DNA from: Myxococcus stipitatus
GTDB lineage: Bacteria > Myxococcota > Myxococcia > Myxococcales > Myxococcaceae
DNA: 64,000 nt
Assembly: GCF_021412625.1 (NCBI RefSeq)
Contig: NZ_JAKCFI010000004.1
Span: forward strand, 806,001 to 870,000
Direction: 5' to 3'
Below, in pieces: positions 1 to 8,159 of this stretch. The notes below the pieces were generated by a model that did not search any database, had not been told where the DNA came from, and saw only the letters and a list, made by a program, of their open reading frames with translations. A program made the translations under genes and the position numbers. Numbering within the stretch: the first letter of the stretch is position 1; each line of letters begins with the position of its first letter.

Positions 1-133
1 CGTCTCGGCGTGGGTCATCGGGCGCATCTCGCCGAGAGATCCTCGCACCGCCGAGATGCCACTGCCGATTCCCGCGCACGAGGGCCGGTGAAGGTCCCGG
101 GCACGCGCCACTTCTCGATTCGTCCAAGTCACC

Positions 134-2653
134 ATGCGTCCGTCTCCCGAAACCCCGGCCCGGTCGAAGGGCCTCACCTCCCAAGCGCGACGCGGCGTGT
201 GCTGGCGGATCGCGGTCCTGCTGTCCCTGGCCGTGGCGGCTCCCTCCCTGGCGCAGGAGGCGCCGGTGCCGGACCCGGCGCCCGCGGCGACGGAGGCCCC
301 CGCGCGGGACACCGCCCAGGCCGCGCCGGCCCCGGCGCAAGCGACGGTGGGAGACATCACCGGGAAGGTGTCCGCCTGCGAGGGCGGCGACCTGGGACAG
401 GCGGAGGTCCTCCTGCTGGCGCCCGACGGCGGCACCCAGACGCCTCGGCTCGACGCCGCGCGGCGCTTCAAGGTGACGGGGCTCGTGCCGGGCACCTACG
501 AGCTGCACGCGTTGGTGCCGGGCTGTGAGCCCCAGGCCTGGCGGGTCCAGGTCGCCGCGGGCCAGAGCACCCAGGTGGACGCGACGCTGGGACAGACCCT
601 CACCCTGGAGTCCACCATCGAGGTGGAGGGCCGCAAGCTGAGCAAGGGCGAGGAGCGCGTCCTGTCGGCGGAGGCGGTCCACGTGGTGGAGCTGGAGGAG
701 GCGCGCCAGCAGACCGCGGACCTGGGCGAGGTGCTCAGCCGCAACAGTGGCGTCAGCGTGCAGCGCAACGGCGGCCTCGGCTCCGCCAGTCGCTTCTCGC
801 TCAACGGCTTCTCGGGCGAACAGGTCCGCTTCTTCCTGGATGGCCTTCCCCTGGAGCTCGCGGGCTTCGGCCAGGGATTGGCCAACGTGCCGGTCAACCT
901 CCTGGAGCGCGTGGAGGTGTACCGGGGCGTGGTGCCCGTGCGGTTCGGCGCGGACGCGCTCGGCGGCGCGGTCAACCTCGTGTCCGCGGATGGCGACGAG
1001 CCGACGGGCGGCTCGCTCTCCCTCCAGGCCGGCTCCTTCGGCACCTACCGGGGCGCGGCCTCGGGGCAGTACCGGCTGGACTCCAGCGGCCTCTTCCTGA
1101 AGGGCTACGTCTTCGGGGACCTGGCGCGCAACGACTACAAGGTGGACGTGGAGGTCGCGGACGCACAGGGGCGGCTGCGAGCGGCCCGCGTGCCGCGCTT
1201 CCATGACGGCTTCTCCGCGGGGGGCGGCGGGCTGGAGGTCGGCGTCATCGACCGGCCCTTCGCCGACCGGCTCTCGCTGCGCGTGTTCGGGACGCGCGCG
1301 CGCAAGGAGCTCCAGCACAACGTGGTGATGACGGTGCCCTACGGCGAGGCGCGCTCCGCCGAGCTGGGCTACGGCGCGGTCGGGACGTGGTCGCTCGGTG
1401 GGCTGCTCGACGGGAAGCTGCGCCTGGAGGCGGTGGGCGGCTACAGCCGGCGCGACACGGACTTCCGCGACCTGGCGATGTCCGTCTACGACTGGTACGG
1501 CAACCCCGGCGTGGAGCGCCGCCAGCCGGGCGAGCTGGGCACCACGCCGGCGGACCAGGTGCTCTGGCAGCAAAGCGTGCTGGGGCGCTTCCACGCCAGC
1601 TACGAGCTGTCCCCCGCGCAGCAGCTGCGCCTCACGCTGGCGCCCACGTTCGTGACGCGCCAGGGAGAGGACCGGCTCAAGGCGGGCACGGACCAGCGAG
1701 ACCCGCTCAGCGCGCAGCGGGACCTGCTCACGCTGGTGGGTGGGCTCGAGCACGAGCTGTCGCTGGGCGACGGGCACATCAAGAACGTGCTCTTCGTGAA
1801 GGGCTACGTCCTGCGCTCCCAGTCGGAGGAGGTGCTGCCCGGGGACGTCTTCCGTCGGATGGACCAGTCCAGCGAGCGCGTGGGCGTGGGCGACAGCCTG
1901 CGGTGGTTCCTCCCTCGCGGCATCCTGGCCAAGCTCTCGTACGAGTACACCACGCGCCTGCCGGGGCCGGACGAGCTGTTCGGTGACGGGGTGCTGGTGC
2001 TCGCGAACCTGTCCCTGCGGCCGGAGCTGAGCCACAACGCCAACCTGGAGTTCTCCGTCGACGACTGGCGCACCGGCGTCGGCAGCTTCCGGGGCAGCGT
2101 GGGCGGCTTCGCGCGGCTGGCCGACCAGCTCATCGTCCTGTTGGGGAACGACGTCACGTTGAGCTACCAGAACGTGTACGCGGCGCGCTCGGTGGGCGTC
2201 GAGGCCGCCGCGGGGTGGACCGCGCCTGGAGGCTGGCTGGCGGTGGACGCCAACGGCACCTGGCAGGACTTCCGCAACGCGGGAGGGCAGGGCGCCTTCG
2301 CGACCTTCGATGGGGACCGCATCCCCAACAGGCCCTGGCTCTTCGCGAACGTCTCCGCGCGGCTCCAGCACCGCGCGCTCCTGTTCCCCAGCGACTCCGC
2401 CTCCCTGGGCCTCACCTCCCGGTACGTGCACGGCTTCTACCGGGGCTGGGAGAGTCAGGGGCTGCGCGAGTACAAGCAGCAGGTCGACGCGCAGCTCACC
2501 CACTCCGTGGGCCTCTCCTATGTCCGGGAGGGCTCGCCCACGCTGGGCGGGACGCTGGAGGTGCTCAACCTCACCAACGCGAAGACGTACGACTTCTTCG
2601 GCGTCCAGCGTCCGGGCCGCTCGCTGTCCCTCAAGGTGACGGCGGACTTCTGA
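134..2653 (+). CDS. TonB-dependent outer-membrane receptor, probably for a ferric siderophore
   Basis: This 839-aa protein has a signal peptide (about residues 1-40, ending PSLA). A small carboxypeptidase-regulatory-like beta-sandwich lies at about 70-160, a TonB-receptor plug at about 170-285 (LNGFSGEQVRFFLDG, VEVYRGVVPVRFGADALGGAVN), and a long beta-barrel region ends in an aromatic residue (KVTADF). TonB receptors import ferric chelates across the outer membrane using proton-motive force passed on by TonB. The gene converges on a complete hydroxamate siderophore operon, which makes uptake of that siderophore the most likely job; this is inference from position. The ATG has no convincing Shine-Dalgarno sequence, but it is the last ATG ahead of the signal peptide. 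Substrate could also be an exogenous siderophore or another metal complex. Confidence 0.9.
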   Translation: MRPSPETPARSKGLTSQARRGVCWRIAVLLSLAVAAPSLAQEAPVPDPAPAATEAPARDTAQAAPAPAQATVGDITGKVSACEGGDLGQAEVLLLAPDGGTQTPRLDAARRFKVTGLVPGTYELHALVPGCEPQAWRVQVAAGQSTQVDATLGQTLTLESTIEVEGRKLSKGEERVLSAEAVHVVELEEARQQTADLGEVLSRNSGVSVQRNGGLGSASRFSLNGFSGEQVRFFLDGLPLELAGFGQGLANVPVNLLERVEVYRGVVPVRFGADALGGAVNLVSADGDEPTGGSLSLQAGSFGTYRGAASGQYRLDSSGLFLKGYVFGDLARNDYKVDVEVADAQGRLRAARVPRFHDGFSAGGGGLEVGVIDRPFADRLSLRVFGTRARKELQHNVVMTVPYGEARSAELGYGAVGTWSLGGLLDGKLRLEAVGGYSRRDTDFRDLAMSVYDWYGNPGVERRQPGELGTTPADQVLWQQSVLGRFHASYELSPAQQLRLTLAPTFVTRQGEDRLKAGTDQRDPLSAQRDLLTLVGGLEHELSLGDGHIKNVLFVKGYVLRSQSEEVLPGDVFRRMDQSSERVGVGDSLRWFLPRGILAKLSYEYTTRLPGPDELFGDGVLVLANLSLRPELSHNANLEFSVDDWRTGVGSFRGSVGGFARLADQLIVLLGNDVTLSYQNVYAARSVGVEAAAGWTAPGGWLAVDANGTWQDFRNAGGQGAFATFDGDRIPNRPWLFANVSARLQHRALLFPSDSASLGLTSRYVHGFYRGWESQGLREYKQQVDAQLTHSVGLSYVREGSPTLGGTLEVLNLTNAKTYDFFGVQRPGRSLSLKVTADF

Positions 2654-2671
2654 CGGCGCGGAGGGACTTCA

Positions 2672-2694
2672 CCCGCCCCGGGGGCCGGGGCGGG
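2672..2694. terminator. Bidirectional hairpin between convergent receptor and siderophore operon
   Basis: A perfect 10-bp GC-only inverted repeat (arms 2672-2681 and 2685-2694) with a 3-nt loop lies exactly between two convergent stop codons. There is no T tract, which is common for high-GC organisms, so termination is inferred from position and stem strength. Confidence 0.65.
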
Positions 2695-2705
2695 CGCCGC
2701 GTGGC

Positions 2706-4571
2706 TCAGTCTTGCGCGAGCGGGTTGGGCAGCGTGCCGTTCGGGTACAGCGCGTGGCGCAGCGCCCGGTCCGTGTAGCGCGTGACGACGAGCCGGTCCC
2801 GGTTGAGCGCGTAGCGCGGAATCTCGGGCGCCAGCAGGTCGTATTCGGCGAAGCGCTCGCGCAGCTCCGGGAAGCGCTGCTGGAAGTCCAGGATGGTGCG
2901 ACGCACGCGCCGCCAGAAGGCCCGCTCGGGCACGCCCAGCTGCTCCTCGCACAGGGGCGCGAGGTAGCGGAAGTGGCCCACGAACACCTGGTCCACCACG
3001 TGCTGGCGGATGACGGACGGGTGCTTGCGCGGCAGCACGTGGTCATGCCCATCCGGCTCCGGGCCCCGCTCGGGCACGTCCGTGAAGGACACGCACACGT
3101 CGTCGACGAAGTCCTTCAGGTACAGCCGCGTGGGGACCTCGCTCCCGTCGAAGCCCAGCAGCGTGTTCTGTCCATGCGGGTTGAAGGTGATGCCATAGCG
3201 GTAGAGCACGTGCATCAGCGGGACGAGCAGCGTGTCGAACAGGCGCTGCAGCCACGTCTCCGCCCCCAGCCCCGACGCGCGCACGAGCTCCGCGACGAAC
3301 GCCGTGCCCGCGCCGTCCACGTGCAGCAGCGACGCGAACGTGCGCACCCGCTCCTCCGGCGCCTGTCTCGCGGCGACCGGTTCGCGCCAGATGCAGCCCA
3401 ACGTCTCCAGGTGCTGGTAGGGCACGTCCTCCAGCTGTGAGAGGTAGGGGTGGCGCACCGTCACCGAGGCCACCTCGCCGAGGAACACCGTGCGGCACTC
3501 CTCCGTGAGGAACGGGTCCGAGTCGAGCAGGCACTTGAGCCACTGGGTGACGACGGGGGCCCCCAGCGTGCAGTGCGGCGGAATCCCTCGCCACACGAGC
3601 GTGTTGAGGATGCGCAACGGCAGCTTGACGTCGTAGCGACCCGGCGTGGTGAGGTTGGCCATGGTCCGGATGGACTGCCCCGGCAGGTACAGGTCCGGGC
3701 TGTCCCCGAGCGGCACGATGCGGTGCTGCGCCACGTCCGCCGCGTGCAGCACCTGCACCGCGTGCTCCCACTGCCAGGGGTGCACGGGCATCCACACGAA
3801 CGCGTCGGGCGCCAGGCCCGCGGAGGTGAGGACGCGGGTGAACCGGGCCCGCGTCGTCTCGTCCAGCTCCCTCACGAGCACCTCGCGCTCGGACAGCTCG
3901 GACGTGCCCCGGAACTCCGCGAGGCCGCGATGCACCGCCACCCAGAGCAGCCGCACGGGCTGGCGGGACTCGGGCGCGTAGCGGCGCACGTCCGACGCGG
4001 AGAAGTTCACCCGGCCCTTGTTCGCCACCAGCCAGTTGTGCCCCGTCATGTGGCACTCCAGCTCCGTGTGGCCCACCGCGCGGAGCGCCGCGGCGGTGTG
4101 CCCCCCATGCGACAGGCGCGCGGCGTCCACTGCCAGCGTCGAGGACAGCTCGTTGAAGTAGGTGGCCAGCGTGGAGGCATCCGTCCCCAGCGTGGACGCC
4201 GCGTCCGTCAGGAACCGCAGGGCATCCCAGGCCGGCTCGGCGATGCTGTTGCCGAGCATGCCGGTGGCGCTCCGCGTGAGGGAGTTCGGGTCCACCTTCA
4301 TCCAGCCGAACGCCCCCGGTCGCGCGGCGAACCGGTAGGTCGTGCCGCTGCCCAGGTCGACGCGGTAGCGGCCCTCGCCTTCGGAGATGGGCTGGAGCAT
4401 CTGCTCGAAACACCATTCGCCCAGGGCCTTGGCCAGCAACCGGCGGTTGGCCTCGCGCCACGCGGAGGGGCCCACCTCCGGAAGGGGTGGCACGGGATGG
4501 TCGCCGTTCACGGCGGGGGCGGGGGTTGGGACCGACGGGTCGAGGGACAGGGCTTCGCTTCGAGGACTCAC
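2706..4571 (-). CDS. IucA/IucC family NIS siderophore synthetase (last gene of operon)
   Basis: This 621-aa protein belongs to the NRPS-independent siderophore synthetases, which use ATP to condense a carboxylate (often citrate) with a hydroxylated and acylated diamine. Family motifs visible include MTGHNWLVANKGRVNFS, VHPWQWEHAVQ, a conserved LPGQSIRTM strand and the C-terminal YGITFNPHGQNTL with HGQN, followed by a FhuF/IucA C-terminal helical region. The start is GTG at 4571, which forms a GTGA overlap with the stop of the upstream MFS gene. The open frame continues far upstream but that part is antisense-like and Arg-rich. It is the first of two synthetases in this operon and would be expected to do one of two condensations. 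Confidence 0.93.
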   Translation of the reverse strand: MSPRSEALSLDPSVPTPAPAVNGDHPVPPLPEVGPSAWREANRRLLAKALGEWCFEQMLQPISEGEGRYRVDLGSGTTYRFAARPGAFGWMKVDPNSLTRSATGMLGNSIAEPAWDALRFLTDAASTLGTDASTLATYFNELSSTLAVDAARLSHGGHTAAALRAVGHTELECHMTGHNWLVANKGRVNFSASDVRRYAPESRQPVRLLWVAVHRGLAEFRGTSELSEREVLVRELDETTRARFTRVLTSAGLAPDAFVWMPVHPWQWEHAVQVLHAADVAQHRIVPLGDSPDLYLPGQSIRTMANLTTPGRYDVKLPLRILNTLVWRGIPPHCTLGAPVVTQWLKCLLDSDPFLTEECRTVFLGEVASVTVRHPYLSQLEDVPYQHLETLGCIWREPVAARQAPEERVRTFASLLHVDGAGTAFVAELVRASGLGAETWLQRLFDTLLVPLMHVLYRYGITFNPHGQNTLLGFDGSEVPTRLYLKDFVDDVCVSFTDVPERGPEPDGHDHVLPRKHPSVIRQHVVDQVFVGHFRYLAPLCEEQLGVPERAFWRRVRRTILDFQQRFPELRERFAEYDLLAPEIPRYALNRDRLVVTRYTDRALRHALYPNGTLPNPLAQD

Positions 4572-6154
4572 GGGGACTCCTTCAAGGAAAGGGATGCATC
4601 GGGGCGAGCCGGGCGCGGGGCCCGGGTCGCCAGGTTGGAGAGGACACGGAGGGCGAGCGCGGCGCCCCCCAGACACACCGCCGCCGCGACCCCGCAGACC
4701 GCCACGTAGGCGCGGCTGAAGGCGGAATGGGCCAGCGGCAGCAACGTGGGGGCGAGGGTGTCGAACTGCCCGGTCTCCACGGCGGCGCGCAACTGGCGGG
4801 CCACGTCGAGCGGGAGCGGCTCGAGGGACAGTCGAGCGGCCAGTTGCGACGAGAACACGGCGCCGAAGACGGCCACCCCCGTGGCCGTCCCCAGCGGATA
4901 GCAGGCGTTGGTCAGCCCGGACGCCATGCCGGCGCGGTCCGCGGGCACGACGCCGACGGCCACCCCCATCAGCGGCGGGAAGATGACGGCGCCTCCCGCG
5001 CCCATCAGCACCAGCCCGCAGAAGCCCACCCACGACGACGCGGAGTGGGACGCTCCGAGCGCCAGCACCACCAGCCCCGCGCCCTGCAACGCGAAGCCCG
5101 TGGCCACGAGCGCCGCCGCCGAGAAGCGAGCCTGCAGCCGCGTCATGCACATCCCCACGACGAGCAGGCTCCCTGTCAGGGGCAGCAGTCGCAGTCCCAC
5201 GCGCACCGGCGAGGCGTCCGCCGCGCGTTGCAGCGACAGCGTGGTGAAGACGAGCACGCCCAGGCTCGACATGCGCGCGAGGAACCCGAGCACCGCCGCC
5301 CCGGAGAGCGCGGGGATGCGGAGCAGCTCCAGGTCGAGCATGCCTCCGGGCCGGCGCTGGCTCGCGACGAGCGCCACCAGGAGGAGGAGCCCCGCGCAGA
5401 CGGGGACGAGCACCTGGGGAGAGCCCCAGCCCGTCTCCGGCCCGCGCATGAGCGGATAGTGGATGGACAGCAACAGGCCGATGGCGAGCAGCGCCCCCAC
5501 CCCGTCCAGCCGTCGTGAGATGTCCTGGGGCCTCAGCGAGGGCATCCGCGTGAGCGCGCCCAGCACCACGCCCAGACCGATGGGGACGTTGACGAGGAAG
5601 ATCCACCGCCAGCCGACCCACTCGACGAGCACACCTCCCACCACGGGCCCCAGGGCGCCCGCGGCGGAGGCGATGGCGGCGTAGGTGGCGATGGCGCGCT
5701 GGCGCTCGGCGCCCTCGTACACGGCGGCGAGGAGCGCCAGCGAGGGCGCGAACACCAGCGAGCCGCCGAGCCCCTGGGCCACCCGCGCCGCGACGAGTGT
5801 CCCCGCGTCGGGCGCCATCCCGCAGAGCGCGGAGGCGAGGGTGAACAGGCCGATGCCCGCGACGAACACGCTCCGCCGGCCGACGCGGTCGGACAGCGCC
5901 CCCGCGGTGAGCAGCAGCGCGCCGAACGCGAGCGAGTAGGCCGACACCGTCCACTGGACCTGGTGGAGCCCCGCGCCCAGGTCCCTGGCGATGGCCGCGA
6001 GCGCGACGTTGACCACCGTCACGTCCAGCGTCATCACCACGCCGCCCGCGCTCACCAGGGCGAACGTCCACCGGGCCAGGCGGCGCGCCTCGACTGACGG
6101 CGGCGTCCCGTGCTCGCGCGCGGCCTGGGCCCCGCTTGGAGCCTGGCCGCTCAT
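4568..6154 (-). CDS. MFS exporter, DHA2/EmrB type, probable siderophore efflux
   Basis: This 528-aa polytopic protein fits the 14-helix DHA2 family. Motif A is visible as GALSDRVGRRSVFVAG, and an internal segment VAARVAQGLGGSLVFAPS matches the MFS helix-4 region. It overlaps the hydroxylase gene upstream (ATGA at 6151-6154) and the synthetase gene downstream (GTGA), so it is translationally coupled inside the siderophore operon. The natural inference is export of the finished siderophore across the inner membrane by proton antiport. A multidrug role cannot be excluded from sequence alone. Confidence 0.9.
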   Translation of the reverse strand: MSGQAPSGAQAAREHGTPPSVEARRLARWTFALVSAGGVVMTLDVTVVNVALAAIARDLGAGLHQVQWTVSAYSLAFGALLLTAGALSDRVGRRSVFVAGIGLFTLASALCGMAPDAGTLVAARVAQGLGGSLVFAPSLALLAAVYEGAERQRAIATYAAIASAAGALGPVVGGVLVEWVGWRWIFLVNVPIGLGVVLGALTRMPSLRPQDISRRLDGVGALLAIGLLLSIHYPLMRGPETGWGSPQVLVPVCAGLLLLVALVASQRRPGGMLDLELLRIPALSGAAVLGFLARMSSLGVLVFTTLSLQRAADASPVRVGLRLLPLTGSLLVVGMCMTRLQARFSAAALVATGFALQGAGLVVLALGASHSASSWVGFCGLVLMGAGGAVIFPPLMGVAVGVVPADRAGMASGLTNACYPLGTATGVAVFGAVFSSQLAARLSLEPLPLDVARQLRAAVETGQFDTLAPTLLPLAHSAFSRAYVAVCGVAAAVCLGGAALALRVLSNLATRAPRPARPDASLSLKESP

Positions 6155-7584
6155 GACGCTTCCCTCCGGGGCGTCCGCGTCGGCGCCGGGTCTCCGGAGG
6201 TCACGGCGGGGCCCACGAACCGTGTCGTCGGCGCATCGCCCTGGGACATGGCCGCGTCACCGGGAAGCCCGAAGCGGGAGAACGCCGTGCGTCGAGGGAG
6301 GGCGAACACCTCTCGTCCCAGGACGGCGTTGAGGATGGTGGCGTTGCGGAAGGGAGACACCCCCAGGTCGGGCGCGGCCACGCCATGGCTGTGCAGGTCG
6401 GCGTGGGTGACGAAGATGCGTCCACCGACCTCCGGCGCCAGCTCCACCGAGTAGTCCAGCCGGACCTGGTAGCGCCCCTGCTCGTCCCAGCGCACGAGCC
6501 CGTCCATGGGGCGCAGGAAGCCGGGCGTGCGCTGCTTGTAGCCGGTGGCGGCGACGACCAACGCCGTCGTGTGCTCGAACGTCCCTCCCGTGTCCAGGTG
6601 ACGGCAGCGCAGCACGACGTCGCCCGAGCCGCTCACGGACGCGGCCTCCACCGCCACGCCGCAGCGCAACTCCACGTCGGCCAGCCCCGACTCCAGCTCC
6701 CGCCGGTAGAGCAGGTCGTGCAGCTGCTCCAGCGTCTCCGTGGAGATGCCCTTGTAGTGGCGCCACTGCTCGGCGACGAGCCGGTCCTTCGTCACCTGCG
6801 GCAGCGCATGGAAGTACCGGACGTAGGCCGGCGTCGTCATCTCCAGCGTCAGCTTGGTGTAGTCCAACGGCGCGAAGGACACCGTCCGCGTCAGCCAGCT
6901 CATCGCGGAGCCGCCCGCCAGGTTTCGCTGGAGCAGGTGCAGGGCCACCTCCGCTCCGGACTGACCGGAGCCCACCACCGTCACGTGGCGCGCGGCCTCC
7001 ACGTCCTCCAGCCGATGCAGGAAGCTCCCGGTATGGACGAGCCGGCTCGAGGGCAGCGAGGCCAGGGCGCCCGGCAACGTGGGCTCCGTGCCGATGCCGA
7101 TGACCACGTCCCGCGCGGCGAGCGACAGGCGTTGGCCGTCCGCGCGCAGCACCTTCAGCAGGAAGCGTTGCCTCCCGGTGTCCCAGGCCATCGACTCGAC
7201 CTGATGGCCGAAGCGCACCGAGGGCAGCCTCGACACGGCCCAGCGCAGGTAGTCCTCGTACTCGCGGCGCGTCGGGTGGAAGCGCTCGCGGATGTAGAAC
7301 GGGTAGAGCCGGTCCTTGTCCCGCAGGTACGCGAGGAACGACAGCGGGTGCGTCGGGTCGACGAGGGTGACCAGGTCCGCGAGGAAGCTGAGCTGGAGCA
7401 GCGCCTCGTCGAACATGAGGCCGGGATGCCACCGCAGCTCCGGACGGGACTCGAGCACGACCAGGTCCAGTCCCTCGACAGTGGAGGCGAGCGCGGCCAG
7501 GCCCAGGTTGAAGGGGCCGCACCCCACGGCGACCAGGTCGTGCTCGGTTTCCGGAAGACAGACATCGTTCGTCGGGGTGGTCAT
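6151..7584 (-). CDS. Lysine/ornithine/diamine N-monooxygenase (IucD/SidA family)
   Basis: This 477-aa flavoenzyme would N-hydroxylate the free amine of a diamine or diamino acid, the step that makes the hydroxamate iron ligand. It shows the FAD motif VGCGPFNLGLAAL near the N terminus, the NADPH motif VVGSGQSGAEVALHLL in the middle and the C-terminal ATGYKQRTP motif of the class. The start at 7584 is chosen because it gives an ATGA overlap with the acetyltransferase gene and because upstream residues are Arg/Pro-rich shadow sequence. Its substrate is not readable from sequence; given the decarboxylase in the operon, a decarboxylated diamine (1,3-diaminopropane, putrescine or cadaverine) is favoured. 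Confidence 0.93.
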   Translation of the reverse strand: MTTPTNDVCLPETEHDLVAVGCGPFNLGLAALASTVEGLDLVVLESRPELRWHPGLMFDEALLQLSFLADLVTLVDPTHPLSFLAYLRDKDRLYPFYIRERFHPTRREYEDYLRWAVSRLPSVRFGHQVESMAWDTGRQRFLLKVLRADGQRLSLAARDVVIGIGTEPTLPGALASLPSSRLVHTGSFLHRLEDVEAARHVTVVGSGQSGAEVALHLLQRNLAGGSAMSWLTRTVSFAPLDYTKLTLEMTTPAYVRYFHALPQVTKDRLVAEQWRHYKGISTETLEQLHDLLYRRELESGLADVELRCGVAVEAASVSGSGDVVLRCRHLDTGGTFEHTTALVVAATGYKQRTPGFLRPMDGLVRWDEQGRYQVRLDYSVELAPEVGGRIFVTHADLHSHGVAAPDLGVSPFRNATILNAVLGREVFALPRRTAFSRFGLPGDAAMSQGDAPTTRFVGPAVTSGDPAPTRTPRREAS

Positions 7585-8159
7585 GGGAGGTCCTCCTCGG
7601 AGCGGGGATGGGCGAGCAGCGTCGCCGGCTTGTCGGGCAGGGTGATGGGGCCGACGACGCGGAAGCCGGCGGCGGTGAAGGCGCGCAGCGAGGGGGCGTT
7701 GCGCGAGTCGGGTTCGGCCACCACGCGCAGGCACTGGGGGTCCGCGGCGAGCAGCCCCCGGGCCACCTCGCGCAGCAGGGCCCGGCCCAGGCCCCGGCCG
7801 GTGCGGTCCGGCTCGCCGATGGCCACGTGGACGCCCAGGTCATGCGGGTGATGCGGGTAGTGTCCCGCGAGCCGATCCCTCGCCACCCGGTACACCTCGA
7901 GGTACGCCAGGGGCGCGCCCTCGACGTCGAGCATGCACGGCAGCGCGTGGTCTCCGGCGAGCTGTCGCTCCAGCTCGGCGCGCCAGCGCTCCTCGGGCCA
8001 CGCCTGGTGCCAGAACGCGTCCACGTGGGGCAGCCGCATCCACCGGACGATGCGCCCCAGGTCCTCCTCGACGCTCGCGGCGCGGATGGACCAGGGCGCG
8101 CGCACGTGGGGCACGGGCGGTGGCGGCACGACGAGGTCTCGATGTTCCTGGGCCATCAT
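7581..8159 (-). CDS. GNAT acyltransferase, IucB/RhbD-like, hydroxylamine N-acyltransferase
   Basis: This 192-aa protein has the fold signatures of the siderophore acyltransferases: an early RIVRWMRLPHVDAFWHQAW segment and a late acyl-CoA binding stretch GEPDRTGRGLGRALLREV. In this class the enzyme acetylates (or otherwise acylates) the hydroxylamine made by the N-monooxygenase, giving the hydroxamate. Start and stop overlap both neighbours by 4 nt (ATGA), so the start at 8159 is well fixed. The acyl group, acetyl versus longer acyl, is not predictable here. Confidence 0.9.
   Translation of the reverse strand: MMAQEHRDLVVPPPPVPHVRAPWSIRAASVEEDLGRIVRWMRLPHVDAFWHQAWPEERWRAELERQLAGDHALPCMLDVEGAPLAYLEVYRVARDRLAGHYPHHPHDLGVHVAIGEPDRTGRGLGRALLREVARGLLAADPQCLRVVAEPDSRNAPSLRAFTAAGFRVVGPITLPDKPATLLAHPRSEEDLP

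Noticed and set aside
4572..6071. Continuation of the synthetase reading frame upstream of the GTG at 4571 as a much longer protein
   Set aside because: The extension is Arg/Gly/Ala-rich out-of-frame shadow of the MFS gene, and the GTGA overlap gives a natural start.
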